The notes: generated from the sequence alone by a model not told the origin. 64,000 bases of DNA from Telluria antibiotica (GCF_011682055.1 NZ_JAAQOM010000001.1:186001-250000); one strand, 5' to 3'; counted from the stretch's first letter, positions 26,734-35,508 are shown. Numbers and translations are program-made.

Positions 26734-27942
26734 ATGAGTACCACGGAAATCTTTCTGCTTGCATTGCTGATCATATTCGTCGTGCCCTATCTGGTCTGGC
26801 GCCTGGGCCGCACGGACTATTTTGCCCCGCTCGTCATCGTCCAGATCATCATGGGTGTCTTGCTGGGCCCCGGCGTGCTGGGCGCCGCCTTCCCCGACTA
26901 CCACCGGTTCGTGTTCAACCCGGACGTCGTCAAGACGCTGAACGGCATCGCACAATGGGGCGTCATGCTGTTCGTGATGCTGGCCGGTATCGAGCTCGAC
27001 CTGAAAAAGGCGTGGACCTACCGCCGCGAAAGCGCGACGACGGCCGGCCTCGCGCTGGGCACCCCGCTGCTGTTCGGCTGCGCGGCCGCCGCGCTGCTGA
27101 TGGGCTATCCCGGCTGGATGGGCGCGAAGGCAGCGCCGTGGCAATTCACGTTGGGCACGGGGATGGCCTGCGCCGTGACGGCGCTGCCGATCCTCGTGCT
27201 GCTGATGCAGAAACTCGACATCCTGCGCCTGCCGATGGGCCAGCGCATCCTGCGCTACGGCAGCCTGGACGACGTTGCGATCTGGGGCGTCCTTGCCCTC
27301 ATCCTGCTGGACTGGGAGCGCATCGGCCGCCAGCTGGGCTTCCTCGCCGCGTTCGCGGTGCTGACGTTCGTGTTCCGCCGCCTGATGGCACGGATCGGGC
27401 AGAGCGACCGCTGGTACGTGGCGCTGATCTGGCTGATCGCCTGCTCGTTCGGCGCCGACTGGGCCGGCCTGCACTTCATGGTGGGCGCGTTCCTCGCCGG
27501 CGTCGTGATGGATGCCGACTGGTTCAAGCAGGAGCACCTGGATACCCTGTTCCAGAACGTGCTGCTTGCGCTGATGCCCGTCTTCTTCCTGAGCACCGGC
27601 CTGCGCACGAAATGGGACCTGGGCGGCTACGCCGTCTTCTTCGCGGCCGGCCTGCTGCTGTTCGCGTCCGTCGGCGGCAAACTGGCCGGCGCCCACGTCG
27701 CCGGCAAGCTCCTGAAGTGGAAGGACGGCGAAGCGTCGATCATCGGCTGGCTGCTGCAGACGAAGGGTCTCATCGAGATCATCTTCGCCAACATCCTGCT
27801 CGACAAGCAGATCATCACGAACGAAACGTTCACGGCGCTCCTGTTGATGGCGGTCGGCAGTACAATGCTGACCGTCCCGGTCGTGCATCCGAAACTGAAT
27901 CGCGCACAGCACCGCGGACTGGTGAATCAGGCCAGTTCCTGA
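26734..27942 (+). CDS. Cation:proton antiporter (CPA2/KefB-like membrane domain)
   Basis: A 402-aa polytopic membrane protein with about 12 hydrophobic helices. Family landmarks are QIIMGVLLGPGVLG (residues 38-51), ALPILVLLMQKLDIL near the cytoplasmic core, and the central acidic pair region YGSLDDVAIWGVLALIL (about 172-188). A second conserved stretch is FMVGAFLAGVVMDADW. It has no C-terminal TrkA-N domain, unlike KefB/KefC. A GAGGAGA ribosome site precedes the ATG. An A/T palindrome (ATTACGTAAT at 26709-26718) lies just upstream. The next gene, kfrA-like, starts 27 bp downstream. Confidence 0.9.
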   Translation: MSTTEIFLLALLIIFVVPYLVWRLGRTDYFAPLVIVQIIMGVLLGPGVLGAAFPDYHRFVFNPDVVKTLNGIAQWGVMLFVMLAGIELDLKKAWTYRRESATTAGLALGTPLLFGCAAAALLMGYPGWMGAKAAPWQFTLGTGMACAVTALPILVLLMQKLDILRLPMGQRILRYGSLDDVAIWGVLALILLDWERIGRQLGFLAAFAVLTFVFRRLMARIGQSDRWYVALIWLIACSFGADWAGLHFMVGAFLAGVVMDADWFKQEHLDTLFQNVLLALMPVFFLSTGLRTKWDLGGYAVFFAAGLLLFASVGGKLAGAHVAGKLLKWKDGEASIIGWLLQTKGLIEIIFANILLDKQIITNETFTALLLMAVGSTMLTVPVVHPKLNRAQHRGLVNQASS

Positions 27943-27969
27943 TCGGCGCAGGCAACCACGGAGCAACGG

Positions 27970-28503
27970 ATGGCACGCAGCGGACTCACGAAATCTCAGG
28001 TCAGGGAAGCCCGCGACCGCCTGCTGGCGGAAGGGCGCCATCCGTCCGTGGACGCGCTGCGCCACGCGCTGGGCGACATCGGTTCCAAGTCGACCATCCA
28101 CAAATACGTCAAGGAGCTGCGCAACGAGGACGGCGACGCCGGCACGCGCCGCGAAGACACGGGCCGCGCGCTGCAGGCCCTCGTCGACGAGCTGGCCGAC
28201 CGGCTGCATGCGGACACGGACGAGCGCCTGCGCCAGCTCCGGCTCGACCACGAGCACGCGCTGCGCGAACGCGACCGCGAACTGGCCGCGCTGCGCAGCA
28301 CCGTCGCGACGCTCACCGCGCGCGTGCGGCAGCTGGAGGCGGAAGCGCAGTTCGGCGCCGACGAGGCACCGCTGCGCCACTGGCACGACCGCCAGGCCGG
28401 CCACAGCGGCTTCGGCCACTTCGACATGAGCCTCCTGAATTCGCGCTCGTTCGTTGCCGACGCCTCGCCGTTCGACCTGATCCGGGCCGCCGCACGCTCG
28501 TGA
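27970..28503 (+). CDS. KfrA-like DNA-binding coiled-coil protein
   Basis: A 177-aa protein. The N-terminus GLTKSQVREARDRLLAEGRH, then PSVDALRHALGDIGSKSTIH, matches the KfrA N-terminal DNA-binding domain seen in plasmid KfrA proteins. An Arg/Glu/Leu-rich coiled coil covers about residues 60-125 (RLRQLRLDHEHALRERDREL). KfrA is best known from plasmid partition, but here a short chromosomal relative lies inside a transport operon: 27 bp after the antiporter gene and overlapping fetA by GTGA. It may be the local transcription regulator of these transporters. Confidence 0.8.
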   Translation: MARSGLTKSQVREARDRLLAEGRHPSVDALRHALGDIGSKSTIHKYVKELRNEDGDAGTRREDTGRALQALVDELADRLHADTDERLRQLRLDHEHALRERDRELAALRSTVATLTARVRQLEAEAQFGADEAPLRHWHDRQAGHSGFGHFDMSLLNSRSFVADASPFDLIRAAARS

Positions 28504-29147
28504 GCGACCTGGCGTGCACGACGGGCGCAGCGCCCGCGCGCCTCGCGGTACGCGGCCTGCGCTCGCCGTTCGGCGGACCGTTCACGTTCGACGTACGCGC
28601 GGGCGAATGCATCGCGATCCAGGGCCCGTCCGGCGCGGGCAAGAGCGTCCTGCTGCGCATGCTGGCCGACCTCGACCCGCATGACGGCGACGCGCTGCTG
28701 GACGGCCGCGCCGCCACGTCGATGCCGGCGCCCGACTGGCGCGCGCTGGTCGTCTACCAGGCCGCCGAACCGGCATGGTGGGAGCCGACGGTGCGCGCCC
28801 ACTTCGCCGCTGCCGACCTGCCGTTCGTGGAAAGCACGCTGTCCGCGCTGGGCCTGGCGCCCGCGCTGCTGGACGCGCCGATCGAGCGCCTGTCGACGGG
28901 CGAGCGCCAGCGCCTCGCCCTCGTCCGCTCGCTGGCGCGTAGGCCGCAGGTGCTGCTGCTGGACGAGCCGACGGCCGCTCTCGACCCGGACGCCGTCGCG
29001 CGCGTGGAGGCGCTGCTGCGCGACCGGCTCGCGCACGGCATGGCCATGCTGGTCGTGACGCATGCGGCCGAGCAGGCGCGCCGCCTCGCGCAGCGCGTCT
29101 TCCGTCTCGAGGACGGCCAACTGACGGCCGACGGGGAGCCGCGATGA
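28500..29147 (+). CDS. fetA: FetA-like ABC transporter ATP-binding protein
   Basis: A 215-aa ATPase starting at GTG 28500, whose GTGA overlaps the stop of the kfrA-like gene. Walker A is GPSGAGKS, the signature LSTGERQRLALVRSL (LSGGQ variant), Walker B VLLLDEPTAALDPD, and the H-loop VVTHAAEQARRL. Its shortness and its pairing with a FetB/YbbM-type permease place it in the FetAB family, linked in E. coli to iron export and peroxide resistance. It overlaps fetB by ATGA. Function in iron efflux is inferred from family only. Confidence 0.87.
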   Translation: MSDLACTTGAAPARLAVRGLRSPFGGPFTFDVRAGECIAIQGPSGAGKSVLLRMLADLDPHDGDALLDGRAATSMPAPDWRALVVYQAAEPAWWEPTVRAHFAAADLPFVESTLSALGLAPALLDAPIERLSTGERQRLALVRSLARRPQVLLLDEPTAALDPDAVARVEALLRDRLAHGMAMLVVTHAAEQARRLAQRVFRLEDGQLTADGEPR

Positions 29148-29938
29148 ACGCCGTGCACCTCGGTACGTGGGACCTGCTCGCGGCCGCCCTCCTCATCGTG
29201 CTGGACGCCTTGTTGTCGCTCGCGCTGCGCCTCGGCCTGCACCGCCAGATCCTCGTCGCCGCCGTGCGCATGGTGGCGCAGCTGACGATCGTGGGCCTCG
29301 TGCTGCGCCACGTGTTCGCGACGGCGTCCGCGCCGGCGACACTGGCCGTCGTCCTCTTCATGATCGCCGCGGCCGCGCGCGAGGTGGCCACCCGCCCGCG
29401 CCAGCGCCTCGCACATCACATGAATTACCGGATCAGCGCCGCCGTCGTGTCGTGCGCCGGCTTCGCGACGGTGCTGCTGGCGCTGGCGACCGCCGTGCGG
29501 CCGACGCCGTGGTACGAGCCGCGCTACGCCATCCCGCTGATGGGCATCGTGCTCGGCAGCGTGCTGAACGCCGCCAGCCTCGCGCTGGACGGCATCCTCG
29601 ACGGCGTCCAGCGCGAGCGCGCCCGCATCGAGGCGCGCCTGGCGCTCGGCACGCCGCTGCGCACGGCGCTCGGGCCACTGGTGCGCAGCGCGACGCGGCG
29701 CGGCATGATCCCCGTCGCGAACCAGATGTCGGCCGCCGGCATCATCACGCTGCCCGGCATCATGACGGGCCAGCTGCTGGCCGGCATGGACCCGATGGAC
29801 GCCGTCAAATACCAGATCCTGCTGATGTTCCTGCTGGCCGGCGCCAGCGGGCTGTCCTCGGTGGGCGCCGCCTTGCTGGCCGTGCGCGCGCTGTCCGACG
29901 ACCGCCAGCGGCTGCGCATCGACCGCCTCACGGGCTGA
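29144..29938 (+). CDS. fetB: FetB/YbbM-family ABC permease
   Basis: A 264-aa membrane protein with about seven hydrophobic helices. Family-specific segments are RMVAQLTIVGLVLRHVFA, RYAIPLMGIVLGSVLNAASL and NQMSAAGIITLPGIMTGQLL, then AGMDPMDAVKYQILLMFLL, all hallmarks of the UPF0014/FetB family. Its start overlaps the fetA stop (ATGA), so the ATPase and permease are translationally coupled. It converges on the methyltransferase gene with only 6 bases between the stops, leaving no room for a separate terminator. Confidence 0.92.
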   Translation: MNAVHLGTWDLLAAALLIVLDALLSLALRLGLHRQILVAAVRMVAQLTIVGLVLRHVFATASAPATLAVVLFMIAAAAREVATRPRQRLAHHMNYRISAAVVSCAGFATVLLALATAVRPTPWYEPRYAIPLMGIVLGSVLNAASLALDGILDGVQRERARIEARLALGTPLRTALGPLVRSATRRGMIPVANQMSAAGIITLPGIMTGQLLAGMDPMDAVKYQILLMFLLAGASGLSSVGAALLAVRALSDDRQRLRIDRLTG

Positions 29939-29944
29939 CCGTGT

Positions 29945-30721
29945 TCAGCAGGCCCTGGCGACGACCAGCGCCGTGTCGACGGTGAAGCTGCCGTCGTCCG
30001 CCAGCGCGAAATGGTCGCGCACCTCCGCGGGCGCGCGCCGCTGCAGCGCGCGGATCGCGGCCACGTGGACGTCCGGTGTGCGCATGCGCTCGATCCATGG
30101 CCCGAATTCGAGGCGCAGCCGGTACGTGACGACGTCTTCCACGGCGAAGCCAACGGACGCCAGCGTCGCGCGCCACTCGGCGACCGACGCATTGCGCACG
30201 TGCGACGGGTCGCGCAGCAATTCCAGCGTCTGCAGCCAGGTGTCCAGCAACGGCACGCCGGGCGACACGACGTCCGTGAACAGCGCGAGGCCGTCCGGCT
30301 TCAGCACGCGCCGCATCTGCGCGAGCCCGTCCGCGAACGCGCCCCAGTGGTGGGCGCTGTAGCGCGTGGCGACGACCTCGAACGCGGCGGAGGGGCACGG
30401 CAGCGTCTCGGCCGCGCCCTGTTTCGTCACGATGTTCTCCAGGCCGCGCCGCTGCGCTTCCGCGGCGACCGTGTCCAGCATCGGCGCCGACAGGTCGTAC
30501 GCGACGACCGTGCCGACGAGGCCCGCGAGGCGGAACGCCACGTGGCCGCCGCCGCACCCCATGTCGAGTGCGATGGCGTCCGGGCGACGGCCGACCAGCG
30601 CGGCCATCCGCTCGAGGTCGGCGCCGGCGGCGTGGACGGCGCTGGCCAGGTAGGCCTGCGCGCGGGAATCGTATTGTTCGAGGACGGTGGCATCGTGCGT
30701 TGCGGGGGTGGCGGTATCCAT
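29945..30721 (-). CDS. Class I SAM-dependent methyltransferase
   Basis: A 258-aa methyltransferase. Motif I is ALDMGCGGGHVAFRLA (about residues 50-65), followed by an acidic loop VVAYDLSAPML and the post-motif region VVATRYSAHHWGAFADGLAQ, as in UbiE/YafE-type methyltransferases. The ATG at 30721 follows CGGAG; upstream in-frame codons lack a site. It is divergent from an MmyB-like regulator gene, a pairing seen often for such regulators and presumably a regulator-target relation. The substrate is unknown. Confidence 0.9.
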   Translation of the reverse strand: MDTATPATHDATVLEQYDSRAQAYLASAVHAAGADLERMAALVGRRPDAIALDMGCGGGHVAFRLAGLVGTVVAYDLSAPMLDTVAAEAQRRGLENIVTKQGAAETLPCPSAAFEVVATRYSAHHWGAFADGLAQMRRVLKPDGLALFTDVVSPGVPLLDTWLQTLELLRDPSHVRNASVAEWRATLASVGFAVEDVVTYRLRLEFGPWIERMRTPDVHVAAIRALQRRAPAEVRDHFALADDGSFTVDTALVVARAC

Positions 30722-30774
30722 GGCGGCTCCGGTCGTGGAAAGAAAACCCATTGTCGGGCAGCCCGTTTCCTGTT

Positions 30775-30806
30775 ACAAGGAGCCTAGTTATCCTGGTATA
30801 AGGAGC
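30775..30806. promoter_or_regulatory. Direct repeat in the methyltransferase/regulator spacer
   Basis: ACAAGGAGC (30775-30783) and ATAAGGAGC (30798-30806) are directly repeated 23 bp apart, about two helical turns, in the 88-bp divergent spacer. The second contains the ribosome site of the regulator gene, so binding there could block its own expression. Assignment is inference. Confidence 0.35.
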
Positions 30807-30809
30807 ACC

Positions 30810-31586
30810 ATGCACGATGCACACCGGCGCCAATTGCTCGGCGCCTTCATCCGCGCCCACCGCGCCCGGCTGACACCCGCAAGGCCCGGCGGCCGGCGCC
30901 GTACGCCGGGCCTGCGCCGCGAGGAACTGGCCGATGCGGCCGGCCTGGGCGTCACCTGGATCACGTGGCTGGAACAGGGCCGCGACGTGCAGGCGTCCGC
31001 CGCGGCGCTGGGGCGGCTCGCGGAGGCGCTGCAGCTGTCGGTTGCGGAGCGCGCGTCGCTGTTCGACCTCGCGGATCGCAAGGACCCGCGCGCGGCAATG
31101 GACCACTCGGACGGCCTGGCGCCCGCCCTGCTCGCGCTGCCGGCGCTCGTGAGCGCGCCGGCGTACCTGCTCGACCACGCGTGGACGGCGCGCGCATGGA
31201 ACGAAGCTGCGGCCGCGCTGTTCGCCGGCTGGCTCGACGACGACGCCGGCGACCGCAACCTGCTGCGCTATGTCTTCCTCCATGCGGCCGCACGCGACCT
31301 CATCGTCGGGTGGGAAGCGCGGGCGCGCCGGCTCGCCGCGGAATTCCGGGCCGACTTCCACCGGCGCCCGGCCGACGCGGCCATGCAGGCACTCGTCGAC
31401 GGGCTACGGCGCGACAGCACCTTGTTCGCGCAGTGCTGGGACCAGCAGGACGTATTGCACCGCGAAGGCGGCGAGCGCCGGTTCAGGCATCCCGTGCGCG
31501 GGGAGCTCGGGTTCGTGCAGACGACGCTGCTCGTCGCGGCGCAGCTCGAGATCAAGCTCGTGTGCCTGGCGCCTCAATCCTTGTGA
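30810..31586 (+). CDS. XRE-family regulator with MmyB-like ligand domain
   Basis: A 258-aa regulator. An N-terminal helix-turn-helix (RRTPGLRREELADAAGLGVT, then WITWLEQGRDVQAS) is followed by a PAS-like MmyB domain containing APAYLLDHAWTARAWNEAAA and the late HPVRGELGFVQTTLLVA segment. These proteins typically bind fatty-acid-like ligands and control an adjacent dehydrogenase or methyltransferase; here the divergent methyltransferase is the obvious target. A strong AGGAG ribosome site precedes the ATG. Its last 13 bases overlap the end of the convergent LysR gene. Confidence 0.9.
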   Translation: MHDAHRRQLLGAFIRAHRARLTPARPGGRRRTPGLRREELADAAGLGVTWITWLEQGRDVQASAAALGRLAEALQLSVAERASLFDLADRKDPRAAMDHSDGLAPALLALPALVSAPAYLLDHAWTARAWNEAAAALFAGWLDDDAGDRNLLRYVFLHAAARDLIVGWEARARRLAAEFRADFHRRPADAAMQALVDGLRRDSTLFAQCWDQQDVLHREGGERRFRHPVRGELGFVQTTLLVAAQLEIKLVCLAPQSL

Positions 31587-32464
31587 CGGATCGCGTCCAG
31601 CACGACGGCCAGCGCGCGCGACGCGTGCCGGCTGCTCGGGTAGTACGCATGCAGGCCCGGGAACGGGTGGCACCAGTCTTCCATCACGCTGACGAGGCGT
31701 CCCGCGCGCACGTGTGGCCCGGCCACGTCCTCGGTGAGGAACGCGAGACCGCAGCCGCTCAGCGCCGCCTCCAGCATCTGGTAGACGCCGTTGAACGTGA
31801 ACTGTCCGCCGACGCGCACCTCGATCGGTTCGGCGCCGTCGTGCAGCTCCCACGCGTACAGGCCACCGCCCGCGAGGCGCAGGCGGATGCAGTCGTGCTT
31901 CACGAGGTCGCGCGCCGACGTGGGGACGGGGCGGTGCGCGAAGTACGCGGGCGCGCCGACGATCATCGTCCGCGCGTCCGGCGTCAGGCGCACGGCGACC
32001 ATGTCCTTCTCGACCTGGTCGCCCCAGCGCACGCCGATGTCGTAGCGTTCCGCGGCCACGTCCACCATGCGATATTCGGCGCTGATCTCCACGTGAACGT
32101 CCGGATACTGCGGCAGGACGGCGGCCAGGCGCGGCCACAGCACGTTGTCGATCACGTGGTCCGTCGCCGTGATGCGGACGGTGCCGGCGGGCCGGTCACC
32201 GAGCTCGCTGACGGCGGCGATCTCGGCGTCGATCTCTTCCAGCCGCGGCGCCACGTTCTGCAGCAGCCGCTCGCCCGCTTCCGTGGGCGAGACGCTGCGG
32301 GTCGTGCGCGTGAGCAGCCGCACGCCCAGCCGGCCCTCCAGCGCGCGGATCGTGTGGCTGAGGGCCGATTGCGTCATGCCGAGCTTGACGGCCGCACGCG
32401 TGAAGCTGCGTTCGCGCGCAACGGCGAGGAAGACGAGGATGTCGCTGAGGTTGTCGCGTGCCAT
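31574..32464 (-). CDS. LysR-family regulator of the adjacent MFS/alcohol dehydrogenase genes
   Basis: A 296-aa LysR protein. The helix-turn-helix RSFTRAAVKLGMTQSALSHT, followed by IRALEGRLGVRLLTRTTRS, is that of the large AaeR/DmlR-like group; the effector domain carries the typical DIGVRWGDQVEKDMVAVRL. It is the third gene of a minus-strand cluster, 9 bp after the MFS gene. A TGA-N7-TCA LysR box lies far upstream before the first gene, so it likely controls its own operon. Its 3' end overlaps the convergent MmyB-like gene by 13 bases. Confidence 0.9.
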   Translation of the reverse strand: MARDNLSDILVFLAVARERSFTRAAVKLGMTQSALSHTIRALEGRLGVRLLTRTTRSVSPTEAGERLLQNVAPRLEEIDAEIAAVSELGDRPAGTVRITATDHVIDNVLWPRLAAVLPQYPDVHVEISAEYRMVDVAAERYDIGVRWGDQVEKDMVAVRLTPDARTMIVGAPAYFAHRPVPTSARDLVKHDCIRLRLAGGGLYAWELHDGAEPIEVRVGGQFTFNGVYQMLEAALSGCGLAFLTEDVAGPHVRAGRLVSVMEDWCHPFPGLHAYYPSSRHASRALAVVLDAIRHKD

Positions 32465-32473
32465 GCCGTGATT

Positions 32474-33658
32474 CTAAGCGCGCGCGGCCTTGCCGGCCAG
32501 CGCGGCCGCGACGACGAGCAGCACGGCCCCCAGGCCGAACGTCGCGCGGTAGCCCCACGCATCGAACAGCACGCCGCCCAGCATGGCGCCGAGCCCGATC
32601 GCCAGCTGGACGACGGCGACGATCAGGCCCCCGCCGGCCTCCGCGTCGTCCGGCAGCGTGCGGGAGAGCCACGTCCACCAGCCGACCGGCGCGGCCGTCG
32701 CGACGAGCCCCCACAATGCCAGCAGCACGGCCACCACGGGCGCCGATCCGCCAAACGCGACGAGCGCGCCGGCGAGCGCGGCCATCACGAGCGGGATGAC
32801 GACGAGCGTGCGGTACAGGTGGGCATCGAGGAAGACACCGATGGCCGTCGTGCCGACGAAGCCGGCCACGCCGATCGCGAGCAGCATCCCCGTCAGGCCC
32901 GCCACGCCGACGTGCGTCGCCCCTTCGAGGAACGGACGCAGATACGTAAACAGCGCGAACTGCCCCATGAAGAACACGCTGACGCCCGCCATGCCGTACG
33001 CGACGGCCGGGCGCTTCAGCAGCACGAACACGTTGGCGGACTTCGCGCCTGCCGCGGGGGGCAGCGCGGGCAGGCTCGCGAACTTCCACGCGAACGCCAC
33101 CGCCGCGACGGGGACCACGGCGAAGAACGCGCCGCGCCAGCCGACGAGCGCGCCGAGGAAACTGCCCGCGGGCGCCGCGACGACGGTCGCCAGTGCGTTG
33201 CCGCCGTTGACGATCGCGAGCGCGCGCGGCACGAGGTGGTCCGGCACGAGCCGCATCGCGGTCGCGGCCGACAGCGACCAGAAGCCGCCGATGGCCACGC
33301 CGATGAACGCGCGGGCCGCCATGAACACGGCGTGATTCGGCGCGCACGCGGCGATCGCGCCGGACACGATCATCGTCAGGCACAGGCCCAGCAGCAGCAC
33401 CTTGCGGTCGAGGCGACCGGCCAGCCGCGCGATGCACAGGCTCGTCGCGAGTGCGAACGCGCCCGAGACGGCGATGGCCTGCCCCGCCTGCCCCTCGCTG
33501 ATGCGCAGGTCGGCCGCGATGGGGCTCAGGAGGCTGACGGGCATGAACTCGGACGCGACGAGCGCGAACGCGGCCAGCGCCAGCGCGAACACGGCGCCCC
33601 ACGCCGCGGGCGCATCCTGCGCGGCGCGGCCGGGAAGGATCGACACCGGGGACTGCAT
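32474..33658 (-). CDS. MFS efflux transporter (AraJ/NepI-like)
   Basis: A 394-aa transporter with 12 hydrophobic helices. The N-terminal landmark ALVASEFMPVSLLSPIAADL matches the arabinose/purine-ribonucleoside efflux group (DHA1). RAFIGVAIGGFWSLSAATAM and APAGSFLGALVGWRGAFFAV are the conserved helix 4-5 segments. The start at 33658 is 2 bases after the stop of the alcohol dehydrogenase gene, showing tight coupling. It is followed by the LysR gene. A role in exporting a toxic aldehyde or product is only a guess; the substrate is not deducible. Confidence 0.9.
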   Translation of the reverse strand: MQSPVSILPGRAAQDAPAAWGAVFALALAAFALVASEFMPVSLLSPIAADLRISEGQAGQAIAVSGAFALATSLCIARLAGRLDRKVLLLGLCLTMIVSGAIAACAPNHAVFMAARAFIGVAIGGFWSLSAATAMRLVPDHLVPRALAIVNGGNALATVVAAPAGSFLGALVGWRGAFFAVVPVAAVAFAWKFASLPALPPAAGAKSANVFVLLKRPAVAYGMAGVSVFFMGQFALFTYLRPFLEGATHVGVAGLTGMLLAIGVAGFVGTTAIGVFLDAHLYRTLVVIPLVMAALAGALVAFGGSAPVVAVLLALWGLVATAAPVGWWTWLSRTLPDDAEAGGGLIVAVVQLAIGLGAMLGGVLFDAWGYRATFGLGAVLLVVAAALAGKAARA

Positions 33659-33660
33659 CG

Positions 33661-34710
33661 TCAGGCCCCCAGGGTCGCGTTGTCGATCACGAAGCGGTAC
33701 TTGACGTCGCCGCGCAGCATGCGCTCGTACGCGCCGTTGATCTCGTCGGCGCGGATCATCTCGATGTCCGCGACGATGCCGTGCTCGGCGCAGAAATCCA
33801 GCATCTCCTGGGTTTCCGGGATCCCGCCGATCATCGAGCCGGCCAGCGCGCGCCGCTTCATGATCAGGTTGAACACCTGCGGCGACGGATGCGGCGTGGC
33901 CGGCGCGCCCACGAGCACCATCGTGCCGTCGCGCTTGAGCAGCGTGAGATACGCGTCCAGGTCGTGCGGCGCAGCCACCGTGTCGACGATCAGGTCGAGG
34001 CTCCGTGCCCGCGCGGCCAGCGCCGCCGCATCGCGCGACACGACGACCTCGTGTGCGCCCAACGCCGCGGCATCGCCGCGCTTCGATTCGGACGTCGTGA
34101 ACGCGACGACGTGGGCGCCCATGGCACGGGCCAGCTTGATGCCCATGTGCCCCAGGCCACCGATGCCGACGATGCCCACCGTCTTGCCCGGTCCTGCGTT
34201 CCAGTGGCGCAGCGGGGAATACGTCGTGATGCCCGCGCACAGCAGCGGCGCGACGGCGGCCAGCTGCTCCTCCGGATGACGCACGCGCAGCACATAGCGC
34301 TCGTGCACGACGATCCGCTCCGAATAGCCGCCCAGCGTGTGGCCCGGCGCGTCGGCAGTCGGTCCGTTGTACGTGCCGACCATGCCGTCGCAATAATTTT
34401 CCAGGCCGTCCTCGCAGTCGGCGCAGTGCCGGCAGCTGTCGACCATGCAGCCGACGCCGACGAGGTCGCCGGGGAGGAATCCGTGCACGTGCGCGCCGAC
34501 GGCGGACACGCGGCCCACGATCTCGTGGCCCGGCACGCAGGGATACACCGTGCCCGCCCATTCGGCTTTCACCGTGTGCAGGTCGGAATGGCATACGCCG
34601 CAGTACGCGATCTCGATCTGCACGTCGTGCGGACCCGGCGCGCGGCGGGTGATGGCGAGGGATTCGAGCGGCTTGTCGGCGGCGTGGGCGCCGTAGGCGT
34701 TGACGGTCAT
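33661..34710 (-). CDS. NAD(P)-dependent alcohol dehydrogenase (YahK/AdhC-like)
   Basis: A 349-aa zinc enzyme of the cinnamyl-alcohol dehydrogenase group. The catalytic zinc is bound by CGVCHSDLHTVKAEW and GHEIVGRVSAVG; the structural zinc by CRHCADCEDGLENYC. The cofactor motif is VGIVGIGGLGHMGIKLARAM. These are complete and in order. The ATG at 34710 follows AAAGGACC. It heads a three-gene operon with an MFS transporter and a LysR regulator; a LysR box lies about 93-107 bases upstream. Aldehyde detoxification is the usual role of this family. Confidence 0.93.
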   Translation of the reverse strand: MTVNAYGAHAADKPLESLAITRRAPGPHDVQIEIAYCGVCHSDLHTVKAEWAGTVYPCVPGHEIVGRVSAVGAHVHGFLPGDLVGVGCMVDSCRHCADCEDGLENYCDGMVGTYNGPTADAPGHTLGGYSERIVVHERYVLRVRHPEEQLAAVAPLLCAGITTYSPLRHWNAGPGKTVGIVGIGGLGHMGIKLARAMGAHVVAFTTSESKRGDAAALGAHEVVVSRDAAALAARARSLDLIVDTVAAPHDLDAYLTLLKRDGTMVLVGAPATPHPSPQVFNLIMKRRALAGSMIGGIPETQEMLDFCAEHGIVADIEMIRADEINGAYERMLRGDVKYRFVIDNATLGA

Positions 34711-34802
34711 GGTGGTCCTTTCGTGGCGTTGGTCGTTCATCGCAGGTCGACGATGGTAACGGCAAACGCCCGCGGCATGACCGGCCGGGATTGCTTGACC
34801 TT

Positions 34803-34817
34803 ATGAACTCCGCTCAT
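34803..34817 (-). promoter_or_regulatory. LysR box upstream of the alcohol dehydrogenase operon
   Basis: ATGA-N7-TCAT (ATGAACTCCGCTCAT) is a 15-bp dyad with the T-N11-A core of LysR sites. It lies in the 144-bp gap before the dehydrogenase-MFS-LysR operon, about 93 bases from the first ATG. Being in front of an operon that encodes a LysR protein suggests autoregulation and induction by an aldehyde-type ligand. Confidence 0.55.
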
Positions 34818-34854
34818 GAATCCGCGGCGGCATCATGTCCGCCGGGTCATGAAA

Positions 34855-35451
34855 TCAGGGACGGCGCGCGCGTGCCGGCAGCAATCCCAGCATGCCCTTC
34901 AACAAGTACAGGACGACGATCGCACCCAGCATGTCGCCGACGGCCATGACGACGAAGCCCTGCGCCAGGTCGACGGGATCGCCGTGGAGCCAGAACCACA
35001 AGTGGTGCATCAACGGGCTGGCGACGCCGAACAGGGGCACGAGCAGCAGCAGCCGGCGCGACGTGAGGTTCGTGAGCGACGCCTGCATGCCCAGCACGTT
35101 CAGCGCGAACAGGTACACGAGGTACGGGGCGAGGGCCGAGCTGAGGCCGCCCGCGAGCGAGCGCACGGGATCGTCCGGATACAGGTGGAAGAAGCATTCG
35201 CACCACGAGCCCACGAGCACGCCGACCGCGCCGGGCAGGCCCAACAGCAATGGGCACAGCAGCCGGGCACCGGCCGGCAGGTAGATCCAGCCGACGCCGC
35301 GCACGAATTCCACGTGGGGAAAGGCCCAATCCTGCAGGCGCGCAAGGGTCAGGTAGAACAGGCCGGCGCCGACGATGCCGGCGCACGCGAGGCCGGCGCG
35401 TTCGGCGGCGCCCTGCACGACAGCGTCGCGTGGAGTATATGGTCTGGGCAT
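34855..35451 (-). CDS. Conserved integral membrane protein, MASE1-like
   Basis: A 198-aa protein with about six hydrophobic segments, including AGIVGAGLFYLTLARL, VGWIYLPAGARLLCPLLLG and APYLVYLFALNVLGMQA. The pattern VGWIYLPAGARLL, then LLLGLPGAVGVLVGSW, is reminiscent of MASE1-type sensor membrane domains, but no cytoplasmic signalling domain follows. The start at ATG 35451 has only a weak ribosome site. It is divergent from a MarR-like gene 57 bp away, which may regulate it. The function is unknown. Confidence 0.75.
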   Translation of the reverse strand: MPRPYTPRDAVVQGAAERAGLACAGIVGAGLFYLTLARLQDWAFPHVEFVRGVGWIYLPAGARLLCPLLLGLPGAVGVLVGSWCECFFHLYPDDPVRSLAGGLSSALAPYLVYLFALNVLGMQASLTNLTSRRLLLLVPLFGVASPLMHHLWFWLHGDPVDLAQGFVVMAVGDMLGAIVVLYLLKGMLGLLPARARRP

Positions 35452-35496
35452 GGCAGGGATCGTCGCTGATGGATGGAGTTCGGTAGGCAGTCGCAT

Positions 35497-35502
35497 TATA
35501 AT
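35497..35502 (+). promoter_or_regulatory. -10 box directly before the MarR-like start (leaderless transcript)
   Basis: A perfect TATAAT ends six bases before the ATG at 35509, so transcription would begin at or next to the start codon. No purine-rich ribosome site lies in ATCCGTGC, the bases between. The -35 region is weak (TGGAGT, 35474-35479, 17-base spacing). Confidence 0.5.
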
Positions 35503-35508
35503 CCGTGC

